Source: Myxococcota bacterium
GTDB taxonomy: Bacteria > Myxococcota_A > Polyangia > JAAYKL01
Reading direction: 5' to 3'
DNA length: 42,539 nt
Assembly: GCA_025453525.1 (NCBI GenBank)
Contig: JALOQD010000028.1
Span: 1-42,539 of the forward strand
In this document: positions 1 through 7,363 of the stretch, one piece after another
How the letters are laid out: each line of letters starts with the position of its first letter
How positions within the stretch are numbered: the stretch's first letter is position 1
Notes under the pieces: generated by a model
Database searches by the model: none
Told to the model about the DNA's origin: nothing
The model's input: the letters and a program-made list of their open reading frames with translations, nothing else
Position numbers and translations under genes: made by a program

Positions 1-3000
1 AAGATCTCCATCCGCGACAAGGTGCTGGGAGGGTAGGGCTGTCCGTCGTTCTCGAGCACCAGCGAGGGATACCCATTGGAGCGCGCCCACGGGACGTACA
101 CCCCCTCGAGCAGCCGCCCGGGCAGGCAGGCAAAAGGAGAGATGATCACCACGCCACTCCAGTCCGCGTCCATGGCCTTTGCCCCGACTCCGGAGGAGAC
201 AGTGGCCTCGCTTTCGAGGGTCTTGTCGATGAAGAGCTTCTCCGCGTTCTCGACGATGGCGCCCATGTCGTGGGGCGCGCGCACGAGGAGGCCAGTGGGC
301 AACAGGTGACGCGCGATTTTGAACTCGATGATGTCTTTGTAGAGCTTTTCCAGGTGGAAAAGGGCGCGATCCTTAAGGGTGCCGCTCGCAACGGAGCGCA
401 GCAGGCCCTGACGCTTGTGCCGAGAATCGAGCTCGCGCTTGCGGGTATGGTCCATGTACCGAACCCACTCGGTGATATCGGTGACCTTTGGAAAGATGCC
501 TTGGTCGACGAGGTAGTCGCTCACCTCCCGCACCGAGAACGTGTCGCGACGGACGAAGATTTCGCCCACGACGAGGACCTTTCGCAGATCGCTCAAGGTT
601 CGGCGGCGTGGGATGGCGGCGAGCGTCATTCCGACGTCCGCAAGGACCGACTCCAGCGCGGATACTTCCTCTTCGATGGCAGCGACGATCCTTGCCCATT
701 GCTCTGCAAAAACGGCCAATCCGGCGTCGACATCCCTGCCGAGCAAGCGAATGCCCAGACGCAGGTCGGTGAAGTAGTCGCCCAGCGTAAGGGCCCACCA
801 CATCCAACGGTTGAACGTTGGGCCGAGCTCGCGGTAGGAATTGTCGGCCTCTGCGACCAAGATAATCGCGTTCTCAAAGCCGAGCTCATCGAGCAGGCGT
901 TCGAAGTAAACGTAGTACTGCCCGGTTCGGCACGGACCTGAAGTCGAGGGGACGAAGAACAAAAAGAGATCCTTTTTTTGGTCGTCGCGTTGCCGCTGCA
1001 TGAACTCTAGGATCGAGCCGAGCACGAGCAGCGCGGGGATGCACTCCTTGCCAGAGGCCACGCTGCGCGCCAGTTGTCCGGTCCGCGCGGTGGGCACAGG
1101 CAGGAACGTGGAGTGCACACCGGCCCTTCTTGCCGCGGCCGAGGCGGCTTCGGTGGACAGATCGCCCATGGAGGGAAAGACCACGGTGATGCCCGGACTG
1201 CGGATATCGATGCGGCGACCTGTATGGGAGTCGACGACGTCGGCGAATTCCTTCTTTTTCGCGATCCGGTAGCGCCGTCCGACTCGAGGCTCCATCGGAG
1301 TGAGGTCCGCTCGGGAAAAGCTTTCTACTACGTCGAGGAAGGCTTCGATGCGGGTGTCGAGCCCGGCATCCGCGGTGTGCGAGTCGATTTCGAGCACCAG
1401 ATAGGGCTTGTTGCCGAGCATCCAACGCAGGTAATGGAGCATGAAGGAGTCCGGTGCGCAGGAGAAGTTGGAAACCCAGCACAAGTAGAGGTTTGGGGTC
1501 GAGGCGACGCGGACTGCAGCCTTCATGTCCTGCTGCCCGTAGTGCCAATACATATTGGGGTAGATGGGCGCTTTTTCGTCGAACACCATATCGAACGGCA
1601 CCACGCTCACGCCCTGGGACGTGAGCTTGCGCGGAATGCCCATATTGGCGTCGCGGGTGAACGCGTTATAGGGACGCCCCAGCAACGCCACAAAGGTGCG
1701 GGTTGGGTGAGAGGCGATTTCTTCGAGGACTTTTTCCCCGAGCGTCTTGTAGGCTTCGAGATAGCGTTGGTACTGCTGTATGCCGACGTCGTAGGCAGCG
1801 CCCCCCTGCGCCTTCGTGAAGCCGAGCCGCTCTGCAACTTCGACGAATGCCGGACGAGAGGCCGCAAGGCCGCTTCGGAAAGTCACATGGGGCCGAAGCA
1901 GCTGGTGTTCGCTGATGTCGAATGCCTTGCGGGCGAAAAACGGCAGACCTTGGGTGAGAGGGCAGACCGTGCCGTGTTGAATCTCGGGCTCCATGGACGG
2001 CATGTCCGTGAAGTGCGGTAAGAAGATGTAGTCGACGCCTTTGTCGAGCACGTTTTGCACCGCGCCATGGGCGATTTCCGCTGGGTAGCAATAGGAGCTC
2101 TCGGTCTTGGCGATGCCGTCCTGGCTGATGCCGTCCGACAAGACCGTGCGCACTCCGAGGGTGTGGAAGAACCACGCGTACATGGGCCATAGGGAGTGGA
2201 ATGAGAAGGCCTTTGGCACGCCCACCACGCGCTGGCTGCGGGCCACGAGGGTCGAAGGGTCGGGAGCGAAGTCCTCGGTGAGCATTTTTGTACGTGTTTC
2301 GACGTAGTCTCTCACATGCTGGGTGTCTGCGCGGCGGCGTCTTTCCACGGTGAACTTCGAACACCGACCTCCAAAGGGGTAGCGCCGTCCATCCACTTCG
2401 AGGTTGCGGATCTCGCAGAGGTTATCGCAAGCCTTACAGGTGAACACTCCGCGATGGACGATGTCTTTGCTGGCCATGGCCTCTAGACTAAAGGCGCCCT
2501 GCGCGAGTAAGCCTTCTTCTGCCTTTCGCCGCGCGAGCAGCGCGACTCCGAAGCAGCCGAGGAGCTCGGGATCCGGGGGCACGGTGATGGACCGGCCCGT
2601 GATCTGCGCGAACGCCAGGGGAATGGCGGGGTTCTTGGCCACTCCGCCTTGCAACGCGATTCGATGGCCGATGGTGCGGTTGCCGACGACGCGGTTGAGG
2701 TAGTTCGACACGACGGAAAAGACCACGCCAGCGGTGATGTCTTGCCGGGTCGAACCCTCGCCGATCGCCTTGCGAATGTCGGAGTTGATGAAGGCCGAGC
2801 AGTGCTCGCCGAATTTGAGTGGAGCCTTTGCCGACAGGGCGACTCTGCCGATGTCGGTGACGTTGGTGATGTTCAAGTCACCAGAGGCGGACTCCTCGAG
2901 AAACGAGCCAGTGCCTGCCGAGCAGGCCTCGTTCATGGCGTAGTCGATGGGCACGCCGCCTTGGAGCCGGATGTACTTGGCATCCTGCCCGCCGATTTCG

Positions 3001-4238
3001 AAAATCGTATCAACCTCGGGCGCGAAGAACGACGTGCCCACGGCGTGAGAGACGATTTCATTGTAGACGCCATCGGTTTCGAGGAACACTCCGAGCAGCT
3101 CCCGGGACGAGCCCGTGGTGGCGACCAGCGTGATCCGCGGCGAGGCAAAAGAGCCGATCTGCGCCCGGATTTCGTCGATGCAGCCGCGCAGGGCCTCCAC
3201 GGGCTTGCCATGTGTTCTGCCGTAGTGAGCAGCGACGATTTCGAGGCTTTGCGCGTCGATGAGCGCAGCTTTGGTCGTGGTTGAACCGCCGTCGACTCCG
3301 AGGATGTAGGTTCTATTTGGGTTGTACGAGGCCCGGCGGGCTTGGCCGTGGTGCACGAGCGCGCTCGCGTCGCACAGCGGAGGATAGTTATCGCAGGAAG
3401 GGCGATCGGCGACTTGGAGCAGGGCCTCTGCGCCTGGTCGCAAGGCTCCTCGAGCGAGCGCCAGGTGCGCGGCTCCGAACGCTTCGAAGTACGGAGCCTG
3501 CTCGGGCACGACAAACCGGATGTCGCTCCACGCTTCGCGAAGGAACCCGACGAGAAACCGATTGCGCGTGCCACCGCCGATGAGCACGACCTCTCCGTCG
3601 CGAATGCGGGCCTTGACGAGGAAGTCCGAGACCTTGTCTGCCATCACCTTGCACAGAGACAGGGCGATATCGCCAGGCGTCGCCTCGCCTTTGTTGAGCC
3701 TGTGCGTGCAGTCCGACTTCATGAACACCGAGCAACGGGCCGAGAGGCGGAGCACCTTGGCGCCGTGAGCGACCTCGGCGAGCTCTTCGATGCAGAGCCC
3801 CATTCGACCCAGCTGTTGGCGGAAGAACTCGCCCGTACCAGAAGCGCATTTGTTGCCGGCAAACGTGCCGACGACTCTTCTGTCCTGCGAAATCGCGTAG
3901 ACGGCCAAATCCTCGCCGCCTATGGACACCACGGCTCGCGGTCGCAGCTCGAGCGCGGTGAGTCCGGCCTCGATGGCAATCGGAGCGATGACGTCTGGAA
4001 GGGCCAGGCGTTTGCGACTCGTGGCCCCGGTGACGAGCGCGCACCCCTGCTGCAACGCCCCGAGGACGGCGGGTCGAGCGGCGATCGCGCGCATGGTCGA
4101 GGCGATATCGCCTTCATGGGGAATCACGACCGAGTCGCAAACGGCGTTTTCCTGCAGGACGCACGCTTTAACAGTTGTCGAGCCGATATCGAATCCAACG
4201 AAGCCGCACGGGAGCGCGCTCCAAAATTGCTCATTCAT
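1..4238 (-). CDS. Acyl-CoA dehydratase activase (BadF/BcrA/HgdC-type, tandem activase plus DUF2229), 3' end outside window
   Basis: Conceptual translation of the minus strand from the ATG at 4238 stays open to the window edge, giving at least 1,412 residues and no stop. Two ASKHA ATPase (activase) domains are visible. The first starts near residue 13 (GFDIGSTTVKA) and contains NKCASGTGEFF near 128. The second starts near residue 309 (LGVDGGSTTTKAAL) and contains IGGQDAKYI and NEACSAGTGSF near 434. A cysteine cluster (CKACDNLC, later GGRCSKF) lies at about 600-625, and a DUF2229-like region starts near 676. Proteins of this family pass electrons, with ATP hydrolysis, to 2-hydroxyacyl-CoA dehydratases or benzoyl-CoA reductases. 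The giant tandem form has not been tied to one substrate as far as I know. No dehydratase subunit gene is visible here. Family assignment is firm; the substrate is unknown. Confidence 0.9.
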   Translation of the reverse strand, partial: MNEQFWSALPCGFVGFDIGSTTVKACVLQENAVCDSVVIPHEGDIASTMRAIAARPAVLGALQQGCALVTGATSRKRLALPDVIAPIAIEAGLTALELRPRAVVSIGGEDLAVYAISQDRRVVGTFAGNKCASGTGEFFRQQLGRMGLCIEELAEVAHGAKVLRLSARCSVFMKSDCTHRLNKGEATPGDIALSLCKVMADKVSDFLVKARIRDGEVVLIGGGTRNRFLVGFLREAWSDIRFVVPEQAPYFEAFGAAHLALARGALRPGAEALLQVADRPSCDNYPPLCDASALVHHGQARRASYNPNRTYILGVDGGSTTTKAALIDAQSLEIVAAHYGRTHGKPVEALRGCIDEIRAQIGSFASPRITLVATTGSSRELLGVFLETDGVYNEIVSHAVGTSFFAPEVDTIFEIGGQDAKYIRLQGGVPIDYAMNEACSAGTGSFLEESASGDLNITNVTDIGRVALSAKAPLKFGEHCSAFINSDIRKAIGEGSTRQDITAGVVFSVVSNYLNRVVGNRTIGHRIALQGGVAKNPAIPLAFAQITGRSITVPPDPELLGCFGVALLARRKAEEGLLAQGAFSLEAMASKDIVHRGVFTCKACDNLCEIRNLEVDGRRYPFGGRCSKFTVERRRRADTQHVRDYVETRTKMLTEDFAPDPSTLVARSQRVVGVPKAFSFHSLWPMYAWFFHTLGVRTVLSDGISQDGIAKTESSYCYPAEIAHGAVQNVLDKGVDYIFLPHFTDMPSMEPEIQHGTVCPLTQGLPFFARKAFDISEHQLLRPHVTFRSGLAASRPAFVEVAERLGFTKAQGGAAYDVGIQQYQRYLEAYKTLGEKVLEEIASHPTRTFVALLGRPYNAFTRDANMGIPRKLTSQGVSVVPFDMVFDEKAPIYPNMYWHYGQQDMKAAVRVASTPNLYLCWVSNFSCAPDSFMLHYLRWMLGNKPYLVLEIDSHTADAGLDTRIEAFLDVVESFSRADLTPMEPRVGRRYRIAKKKEFADVVDSHTGRRIDIRSPGITVVFPSMGDLSTEAASAAARRAGVHSTFLPVPTARTGQLARSVASGKECIPALLVLGSILEFMQRQRDDQKKDLFLFFVPSTSGPCRTGQYYVYFERLLDELGFENAIILVAEADNSYRELGPTFNRWMWWALTLGDYFTDLRLGIRLLGRDVDAGLAVFAEQWARIVAAIEEEVSALESVLADVGMTLAAIPRRRTLSDLRKVLVVGEIFVRRDTFSVREVSDYLVDQGIFPKVTDITEWVRYMDHTRKRELDSRHKRQGLLRSVASGTLKDRALFHLEKLYKDIIEFKIARHLLPTGLLVRAPHDMGAIVENAEKLFIDKTLESEATVSSGVGAKAMDADWSGVVIISPFACLPGRLLEGVYVPWARSNGYPSLVLENDGQPYPPSTLSRMEI

Positions 4239-4397
4239 GTTGTCAACCACCAGGGCGTTCCTCAGAGTATCGTTCTGAGAGGGGGCTGTTGTGTTTCTCT
4301 GCGGCGCCAATTTATGATCGGCCCGAGCGCTTGACAATCGGGTAGTGAAGCAGGGGCGTCGTCGATGTGGGGTTTTCGGAACGAGCTTCTTCCCGCG

Positions 4398-5501
4398 CTA
4401 TTCTCGGTTGCCGAGGATGGCGCTGCGCTCTTCGAGTAACGTTGCGGCCTCTTGCGTTTGTCCGAGCTTGCGGTGGCACTCTGCCGCCTCTTGCAAGGCG
4501 TCGACCCGGCCAGGATATCCCGAATGATCGCGCAGCAGTCGACGGTAGAGCGCGACGGCCTTGCCGCAGCTCCCCTGGCGCTTTTCACAGCGAGCCAAAT
4601 AGTGGAGAGAGGTCGCCACAGAGGTCGGCGGCGCGTAGATGTCGTTGGCGACGATTTGGAGGCTCGGGCGAGCGGACTCGCAGTCCCCTCTCTGATAGGC
4701 GATGAGGGCCTGGCGAAGGAGAGGCGCTGAGGAGGCGGTGTCGGCCTTGCCTTTGGCCTGCTCTGAATACCGCCGCTGGCGTGCTCGGGTGTCGAGCTCC
4801 TCATCGGCCACTGCTTTCGAGGTCGCCCGTCGCACAGCTTCCGGAGGGTCAGCGGCGCTGTGCGAAGGGCTCGGTGCACCGGATGCCGCTGGTGGACCAC
4901 CGGCCGAAGTGCCCAAACGAGAGGGCGCGGCAGGCTCGAGGGCGCGAGCCGAACTCCGCGATCGGAGGCCTTCGTCCTGTGGAAGAGGCGATTCGGAGGC
5001 AGGAGGAACGATGGAGGGCGGAGCTGGCTCAGAACCGGCAGAGTGGGGAATTTCGGGCGGGGATTCACGCAGCGCCACTGAGGGAGGAGCGCCGTTTTCG
5101 CCCGCCATGTCGGGGTCCATGCGCAGAATCACGTAGGCGCCGACGGCCACGAGCGCGGTGGTCGCAGACAGCACCAACGCCGGTCGAAGGAAGAACCTCT
5201 GGAGCGTTTGGGCAAAGCTCGGGGCGCGCTCGATGCCGAGGCGGGCTTCGGAGGACTGGGGCCCCATCTGTAAGGCCTGTTTTCTGGCTGCTGCGAGGAT
5301 GGCGTCGTCGATGGCGGCGGGCGGCTCGAGCTGCGGCAGACGCTTTGAAAGGCGCCGAACGAGCATCAGGCTTTCGAGCTCTCCGCGGCAACGAGGACAG
5401 CGGGACGCGTGCTCGCGCAGGGGTTCGGATTCGCACTCCGATAGCTCTGCGTAACAAAGGTCGAGGAGGGCCTCGTCGAAGCGGTGGCATTCGTCGGTCA
5501 T
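4398..5501 (-). CDS. Anti-sigma factor with zinc finger, one membrane helix and C-terminal TPR
   Basis: This 367-residue protein begins with a zf-HC2/anti-sigma zinc finger: H31-x3-C35-x2-C38, with further Cys at 5, 16 and 23. A hydrophobic segment near residues 110-130 (ALVLSATTALVAVGAYVIL) is the single membrane helix. A Pro/Ser/Ala-rich linker follows, and then a C-terminal TPR-like region with YLARCEKRQGSCGKAVALYRR-type helices. Its ATG overlaps the stop of the upstream sigma gene by 4 nt (ATGA at 5498-5501), so the two are translationally coupled. By analogy with ECF systems, the cytoplasmic zinc finger would hold the sigma factor and the periplasmic TPR part would sense an envelope signal. 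That signal is not indicated by the sequence. Confidence 0.85.
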   Translation of the reverse strand: MTDECHRFDEALLDLCYAELSECESEPLREHASRCPRCRGELESLMLVRRLSKRLPQLEPPAAIDDAILAAARKQALQMGPQSSEARLGIERAPSFAQTLQRFFLRPALVLSATTALVAVGAYVILRMDPDMAGENGAPPSVALRESPPEIPHSAGSEPAPPSIVPPASESPLPQDEGLRSRSSARALEPAAPSRLGTSAGGPPAASGAPSPSHSAADPPEAVRRATSKAVADEELDTRARQRRYSEQAKGKADTASSAPLLRQALIAYQRGDCESARPSLQIVANDIYAPPTSVATSLHYLARCEKRQGSCGKAVALYRRLLRDHSGYPGRVDALQEAAECHRKLGQTQEAATLLEERSAILGNRE

Positions 5502-6097
5502 TGGAGGGTCCTCGCGTAGTCTTCGTACGGCGAGAGCGCTCGTCGGAGGGCCTCGAGCGCGTACCGCATCCGACTTTTAATGGTTCCCTCCTTCGCGCCC
5601 ACGACTTCGGCGATCTCCTTAAACGACAGGCCGTGGTACTCGCGCAGCAGGAAGACCTCTTTCTGTTCTTCCGGAAGAGTCTCGATGGCGTCTGACAGGT
5701 CTTTCTTGAGGCGTTCTGAGATGACACCGCGGTCGGCCAAGGGCTCTTCGCTGTGGATCTGCTCGGACAGGGGGCGACCTTCGTCGGCAGTGGGCTGATC
5801 GAGGGACTGATGACGTCGGTGTTGCTGTCTGCGCGACGCGTCGATGGCCACGTTTCTGGCGATGGTGAAGATCCAGGTGGCGACCCGCGAGCCATGGCGG
5901 AACCCTCCTCCGCTGCGAACGAGCCGCAGAAAGGTCTCCTGCGTGAGATCCGCGGCTCGATCCGGAGCGCTGGAAAAGCGCAATACGAACGAGAAGACCG
6001 GCCCGCGATATCGCCGGTACAGCTGGTCGAACGCGCACGCATCACCGCCTTGAAAGCAAGTCATGAGCTCCTCGTCTGTGTCGTGCCTGGCGGTCAT
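5498..6097 (-). CDS. ECF-type RNA polymerase sigma-70 factor
   Basis: A 199-residue protein of normal ECF sigma length. Region 2 is visible as YRRYRGPVFSFVLRF, followed by DLTQETFLRLV and ATWIFTIARNVAIDASRR. Region 4 is visible as LPEEQKEVFLLREYHGLSF, followed by KEIAEVVGAKEGTIKSRM. It directs RNA polymerase to a specialised promoter set. It is the first gene of a two-gene operon with the anti-sigma factor. Its 120-nt leader holds a 9-bp inverted repeat (6136-6163) behind a sigma70-like promoter (6225-6252). The gene sits divergently from the envelope-motor operon that begins at 6534, so that operon is a possible target. This is inference from position only. Confidence 0.92.
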   Translation of the reverse strand: MTARHDTDEELMTCFQGGDACAFDQLYRRYRGPVFSFVLRFSSAPDRAADLTQETFLRLVRSGGGFRHGSRVATWIFTIARNVAIDASRRQQHRRHQSLDQPTADEGRPLSEQIHSEEPLADRGVISERLKKDLSDAIETLPEEQKEVFLLREYHGLSFKEIAEVVGAKEGTIKSRMRYALEALRRALSPYEDYARTLQ

Positions 6098-6135
6098 TTG
6101 CGTTCCGTAGCTCGGTAATCTGCCAGCCGAGGCAC

Positions 6136-6163
6136 ATCGGACCCCGCCTGCCCAGGGTCCGAT
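6136..6163. repeat. 9-bp perfect inverted repeat in sigma-factor leader
   Basis: ATCGGACCC (6136-6144) and GGGTCCGAT (6155-6163) are perfect reverse complements around a 10-nt loop. The repeat lies 39 nt upstream of the sigma factor start and downstream of its predicted promoter, so it would be transcribed. It could be a repressor operator or an RNA hairpin. No T-tract follows on either strand, so it is not a classical terminator. Confidence 0.55.
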
Positions 6164-6224
6164 TCACACCTTTCAAAAGAAGGACGTGCGCGGCGGCGTT
6201 TTGGATCTATTCTGTTGGGCGGAG

Positions 6225-6252
6225 GGTATAGGTTTGACCGTTTCGGTGTCAA
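6225..6252 (-). promoter_or_regulatory. Sigma70-like promoter for sigma/anti-sigma operon
   Basis: Read on the minus strand, TTGACA (6252-6247), a 16-nt spacer and TATACC (6230-6225) match the -35/-10 consensus well. The predicted transcript would have a leader of roughly 120 nt before the ATG at 6097. Prediction from sequence only. Confidence 0.45.
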
Positions 6253-6427
6253 AGATTATCGTTATTCTGTTTTCTTGAGTGTATATTGCATGCAAACGTT
6301 TTTCGTCGCGTTTCCGCATGCACTTTGGGATCGCAGGAATTCCAAAGAGGTGAGCCGAGTAGCAGACGCGATGTTGGATGCGGAAGAATAACTTGTAGTT
6401 TCATGATTTTGTGCCTGTGGTCCGACG

Positions 6428-6456
6428 TTGACAGTGCTAGCTCTTTTCGTTATTAA
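6428..6456 (+). promoter_or_regulatory. Sigma70-like promoter for envelope-motor operon
   Basis: TTGACA (6428-6433), a 17-nt spacer and TATTAA (6451-6456) form one of the best -35/-10 matches in the window. It lies about 70 nt before the first operon ATG at 6534. It would make the operon readable by the housekeeping sigma factor, whether or not the adjacent ECF factor also acts here. Confidence 0.55.
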
Positions 6457-6533
6457 TTTTGGCACACGCGCTATTTGCACTGTTTGTCGAGGGCTGCGGG
6501 TCGAAGAAGGCCGAAGGCCGAGAGGGAAGCAAC

Positions 6534-7352
6534 ATGTACGAGCCGCGTAGATTCTCTTTGGTGCTGGGCGCTGTTTTGGGGATCGCCCTGAGCTGGCCTG
6601 TCGGTGCGGGCGCGCAAACCGGCAAGAGCGCTGCTCCAAAGCCCGAGCCGGCCGCCGCCGGAGGCAGCGTTGGCGCGGCAGCTCCGGCCGCGGACCCGCC
6701 AGCCGCAGCTCCCAATGCGGCAGCTCCCAAAGCCGCAGCTCCCAATGCCGCAGTTCCCGATGCCGCAGCCAAGGGCGGCCAAGAGATAAAAAAGGGAACC
6801 TACGCAGTGAGGCTGCGCGATTTGGAAGATCGCATCAACCGACTCAAGGAGCAGATTTTCCGCTCCAAGGCGCGGTTGTCGCTCCTCGCGGAGACCGTCC
6901 TCGATCGCAAGATCGCTGGCTCCAAGGCCTCGATTGTGTTCCGCAACGAGATGGGCGGCTCGTTTCGTTTGATCAAGGCCACGTTCCTCCTCGATGGAGG
7001 CCCAGTGTTCAATAAGGCGGACGAAACCGGCAGCCTGTCTGACCGCGAGCAGATCGACCTGTTCGACGGACCGGTGATGCCAGGGGATCACACCGTCAGC
7101 GTCGTGCTCAATTTCCGCGGCCATGGGTATGGGATTTTCTCGTATTTGAAGGGCTATTCCTTCAAGACGCGGTCGAGTCGCACGTTCACCGTGAATGAAG
7201 GGAAATCTTTGCGCGTGGAAGTCGTCGCCTACGAGAAAGGCGGTGTGACAACGCCCCTCGACGAGCGTCCAGCCGTGCGCTACGTCGAGAATGTCGTCGA
7301 GTACCAGAATTCGGAGCAGGCACAAGAGCGGCAGCCCGAGGCGCAGCAGTGA
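6534..7352 (+). CDS. Secreted Ala/Pro-rich, coiled-coil and beta-domain protein, first gene of envelope operon
   Basis: The chosen ATG at 6534 is preceded by GAGGG and gives 272 residues with a signal peptide (about 1-28, ending AGA-Q). An upstream in-frame TTG at 6459 would add an implausible leader. Residues about 35-80 are an Ala/Pro linker with tandem repeats, about 92-120 form a charged helical or coiled-coil segment (LRDLEDRINRLKEQIF), and about 125-245 look like a beta-rich domain. The stop overlaps a possible GTG of the next frame. It leads an operon of TPR, TolQ and ExbD genes, so it is probably a periplasmic part of that machine. I do not recognise a named domain. The Ala/Pro linker could cause misannotation as a dihydrolipoamide acyltransferase, but no lipoyl motif or catalytic domain is present. 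Confidence 0.75.
   Translation: MYEPRRFSLVLGAVLGIALSWPVGAGAQTGKSAAPKPEPAAAGGSVGAAAPAADPPAAAPNAAAPKAAAPNAAVPDAAAKGGQEIKKGTYAVRLRDLEDRINRLKEQIFRSKARLSLLAETVLDRKIAGSKASIVFRNEMGGSFRLIKATFLLDGGPVFNKADETGSLSDREQIDLFDGPVMPGDHTVSVVLNFRGHGYGIFSYLKGYSFKTRSSRTFTVNEGKSLRVEVVAYEKGGVTTPLDERPAVRYVENVVEYQNSEQAQERQPEAQQ
6705..6764 (+). repeat. Four tandem 15-bp repeats encoding an Ala/Pro linker
   Basis: Four successive 15-bp units (first unit GCAGCTCCCAATGCG) run without gaps and encode AAPNA, AAPKA, AAPNA and AVPDA. The units differ by a few substitutions. They lengthen the linker between the signal peptide and the coiled coil and may vary in copy number between strains. Confidence 0.8.
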
Positions 7353-7363
7353 GGGCAGAGCTC

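Larger units (their letters stand above)
6098..6533. other. Divergent intergenic region between sigma factor and envelope operon
   Basis: 436 bp without a supported gene. The stretch from about 6230 to 6460 is clearly AT-richer than the flanks. It contains a minus-strand sigma70-like promoter, a plus-strand sigma70-like promoter and a 9-bp perfect inverted repeat, each listed separately. A second, weaker plus-strand candidate (TTGACC at 6234, 17-nt spacer, TATCGT) overlaps the minus-strand promoter. Confidence 0.6.
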
